From contig JABXKC010000053.1 in the NCBI GenBank assembly GCA_013375495.1, positions 1 through 14,506 of the forward strand: a stretch of DNA of 14,506 nucleotides, given 5' to 3'. The notes below the pieces were generated by a model. The model saw only the letters and a program-made list of their open reading frames with translations. It was not told the DNA's origin and made no database searches. The position numbers were made by a program, and so were the translations under genes. Positions 13,556 to 14,506 of this stretch are shown here, one piece after another (within the stretch, counting starts at the first letter, position 1; every line of letters begins with the position of its first letter). Origin of the DNA: Promethearchaeota archaeon. GTDB taxonomy: Archaea > Asgardarchaeota > Lokiarchaeia > Sigynarchaeales > SOKP01.

Positions 13556-13893
13556 GTATAGAATATCATAAAAATCTTTTTAGTTTTCGATCAAGAGAGG
13601 TATTAATTTCTAAATATTTTCACAGACACGATTAAGTCTTCCTTTGAAAGCGATTAGAAAAGTGGTGATAAACGCGAGCTGATTCATTTTATCTTCCTCT
13701 TCTATCATGGTGCTGTATGCGATATTGACTCTCTCGCACAGATCTTCGATGAAATCTTCTGGGGTTTCAAATATTTTTCTCCATGAAAGCTTTCTTCTTC
13801 TATTAGTTTCAAACCGATCACTTCCTTTTTTACTTATATATTTTGTTCAACTGATTTAAAACTAGATAATTTCGGGAGTATTTAAATAAAAAA
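13556..13893 (-). repeat. Dispersed repeat, copy D (frameshifted gene)
   Basis: This copy contains all parts seen in the family: upstream block (13852-13892, shared with B), TATATAAG plus AAAAAAGGA before the start (shared with A), the gene body, and the 37-nt tail at 13556-13592 (shared with A and C). It is the most complete reference for the unit length, about 340 nt. Confidence 0.8.
13610..13821 (-). pseudogene. 69-aa repeat gene, copy D, broken by a +2 frameshift
   Basis: From GTG at 13821 it reads MIGLKLIEEESFHGE, then leaves frame. Two extra bases around 13768-13780 (AAAAATATTT against AAATTATT in copy B) shift it and lead to an early stop. After the insertion the other frame resumes as TPEDFIEDLCERVNIAYS and runs to the family ending GRLNRVCENI. 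The total length is 212 nt against 210 in A and B. The decay looks recent because the rest is intact. Sequencing error in an A/T run is an alternative. Confidence 0.75.
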
Positions 13894-13927
13894 TTATATA
13901 TCAAATATTACAAACTTACTTTTTTTA

Positions 13928-13965
13928 GGAGGGGGCACCACGGGGGAGGGGGATGAGGAGGAGGA
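13928..13965 (+). other. G-rich tract, possible G-quadruplex
   Basis: Three runs of five G (13931-13935, 13942-13946, 13948-13952) are followed by three GG pairs, in a region otherwise very poor in G+C. The tract lies just downstream of the minus-strand gene ending at 13994. With GG runs it can form a two-tetrad or mixed quadruplex on the plus strand. Its role is unknown; it may be a transcript-end element or a low-complexity expansion. Confidence 0.5.
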
Positions 13966-13993
13966 AATTAATCTTTTAAATATTCATAATATT

Positions 13994-14506
13994 CTACCTT
14001 CTACTAAAATTTAACCTTCTTTTTCTATAGAAGCTGAAACTAATTAAGCCTAAAGTCGCGACTGAGCAAATTCCAATGATGATAAATACCACAAATTTCG
14101 GATTTGTGCTGGTAATTTTATAGATTAAGTTGCTATTATTATCTTTAACAATAATAGTATCTAATGACCCTCGGGAATTATAAGTAAATTCCACATTGTA
14201 AGCTTTTTCTCCAAATCTCATAAATGTGATTTTATTTTCGTGAACGCTAACATTTTCGCATTCAAGCATGTTAATAACTTCAGTAAGATAATTATTGATT
14301 GGATTGACCATCACATATCTGTCCAAAATAAAGTGCCATAAAAAATCATCTCCACTTAAGATTGGCACGGAAAAATTTATTGCTTGCAAAGCAGTATCAT
14401 TATTAACCACAGCAGCAAAATCGTTGTAATCAGATAAAATGCTTTGAAAATCCAACGGCTCTCGAAAAAGAAAAGATTCAATTTCGTGAATTCTACAATT
14501 AGAATA
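13994..14506 (-). CDS. Membrane-anchored protein, 5' end outside the window
   Basis: The frame is open from the window edge (14506) to the TAG at 13994, about 170 codons. A TTG at 14455 (MDFQSILSDY) is the only start-like codon inside, but 17 in-frame codons upstream have no stop (YSNCRIHEIESF...). The real start is therefore probably beyond the edge and the gene is partial. The visible part is a soluble region with beta-type stretches (ENKITFMRFGEKAYNVEF), then one transmembrane helix (about residues 119-142 counted from the TTG) and a basic tail (YRKRRLNFSRR). That layout suits an extracellular domain with a C-terminal anchor. Family not recognised. Confidence 0.65.
   Translation of the reverse strand, partial: YSNCRIHEIESFLFREPLDFQSILSDYNDFAAVVNNDTALQAINFSVPILSGDDFLWHFILDRYVMVNPINNYLTEVINMLECENVSVHENKITFMRFGEKAYNVEFTYNSRGSLDTIIVKDNNSNLIYKITSTNPKFVVFIIIGICSVATLGLISFSFYRKRRLNFSRR

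Noticed and set aside
5019..13893. CRISPR array
   Set aside because: The repeats are about 340 nt, hold a gene and lie kilobases apart with genes between them. There are no short regular spacers.

Overview
The window is AT-rich and looks archaeal. The support is BHB-type introns in a tRNA gene, TATA boxes about 25 nt before likely transcription starts, a HerA/VirB4-like ATPase, and many small membrane proteins with CxxC zinc ribbons. The PbH1/NosD-type surface protein and the GRAM-like protein would suit an Asgard (Loki-type) archaeon. That lineage is inferred from style, not shown by any marker gene.

Layout. (1) 115-4808, plus strand: a tight three-gene cassette. It encodes a polytopic membrane HerA/VirB4-type ATPase, an acidic disordered protein with a basic amphipathic tail, and a LAGLIDADG endonuclease with a disordered head. 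Genes 2 and 3 share a Phe-x-Pro motif repeated about every 17 residues, so their products probably bind a common partner. (2) 4818-4951, minus: a tRNA-Phe(GAA) interrupted by two introns at non-canonical places, the D-loop and T-loop position 59/60. The endonuclease gene ends 9 nt away and converges on it. (3) 5019-13893: accessory genes punctuated by four copies (A-D) of one repeat, all in the same orientation and about 2.7-3.0 kb apart. Each intact copy carries a 69-codon gene. A and B are intact, C is a 3' remnant, and D is frameshifted. Between A and B lie a small zinc-binding protein and a large beta-helix surface protein. Between B and C lie two divergent HEPN-domain proteins, a likely defence or toxin pair. 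Between C and D lies a run of minus-strand genes (GRAM-like protein, two-TM secreted-domain protein, two membrane zinc-ribbon proteins). (4) The right edge holds a G-rich tract and the 3' part of a membrane-anchored protein whose start lies outside the window.

The strongest candidates for something undescribed are the doubly interrupted tRNA-Phe, the repeat family with its 69-aa protein and highly conserved 3' tail, the HEPN pair bracketed by that repeat, and the ATPase/acidic protein/endonuclease cassette linked by the shared motif.
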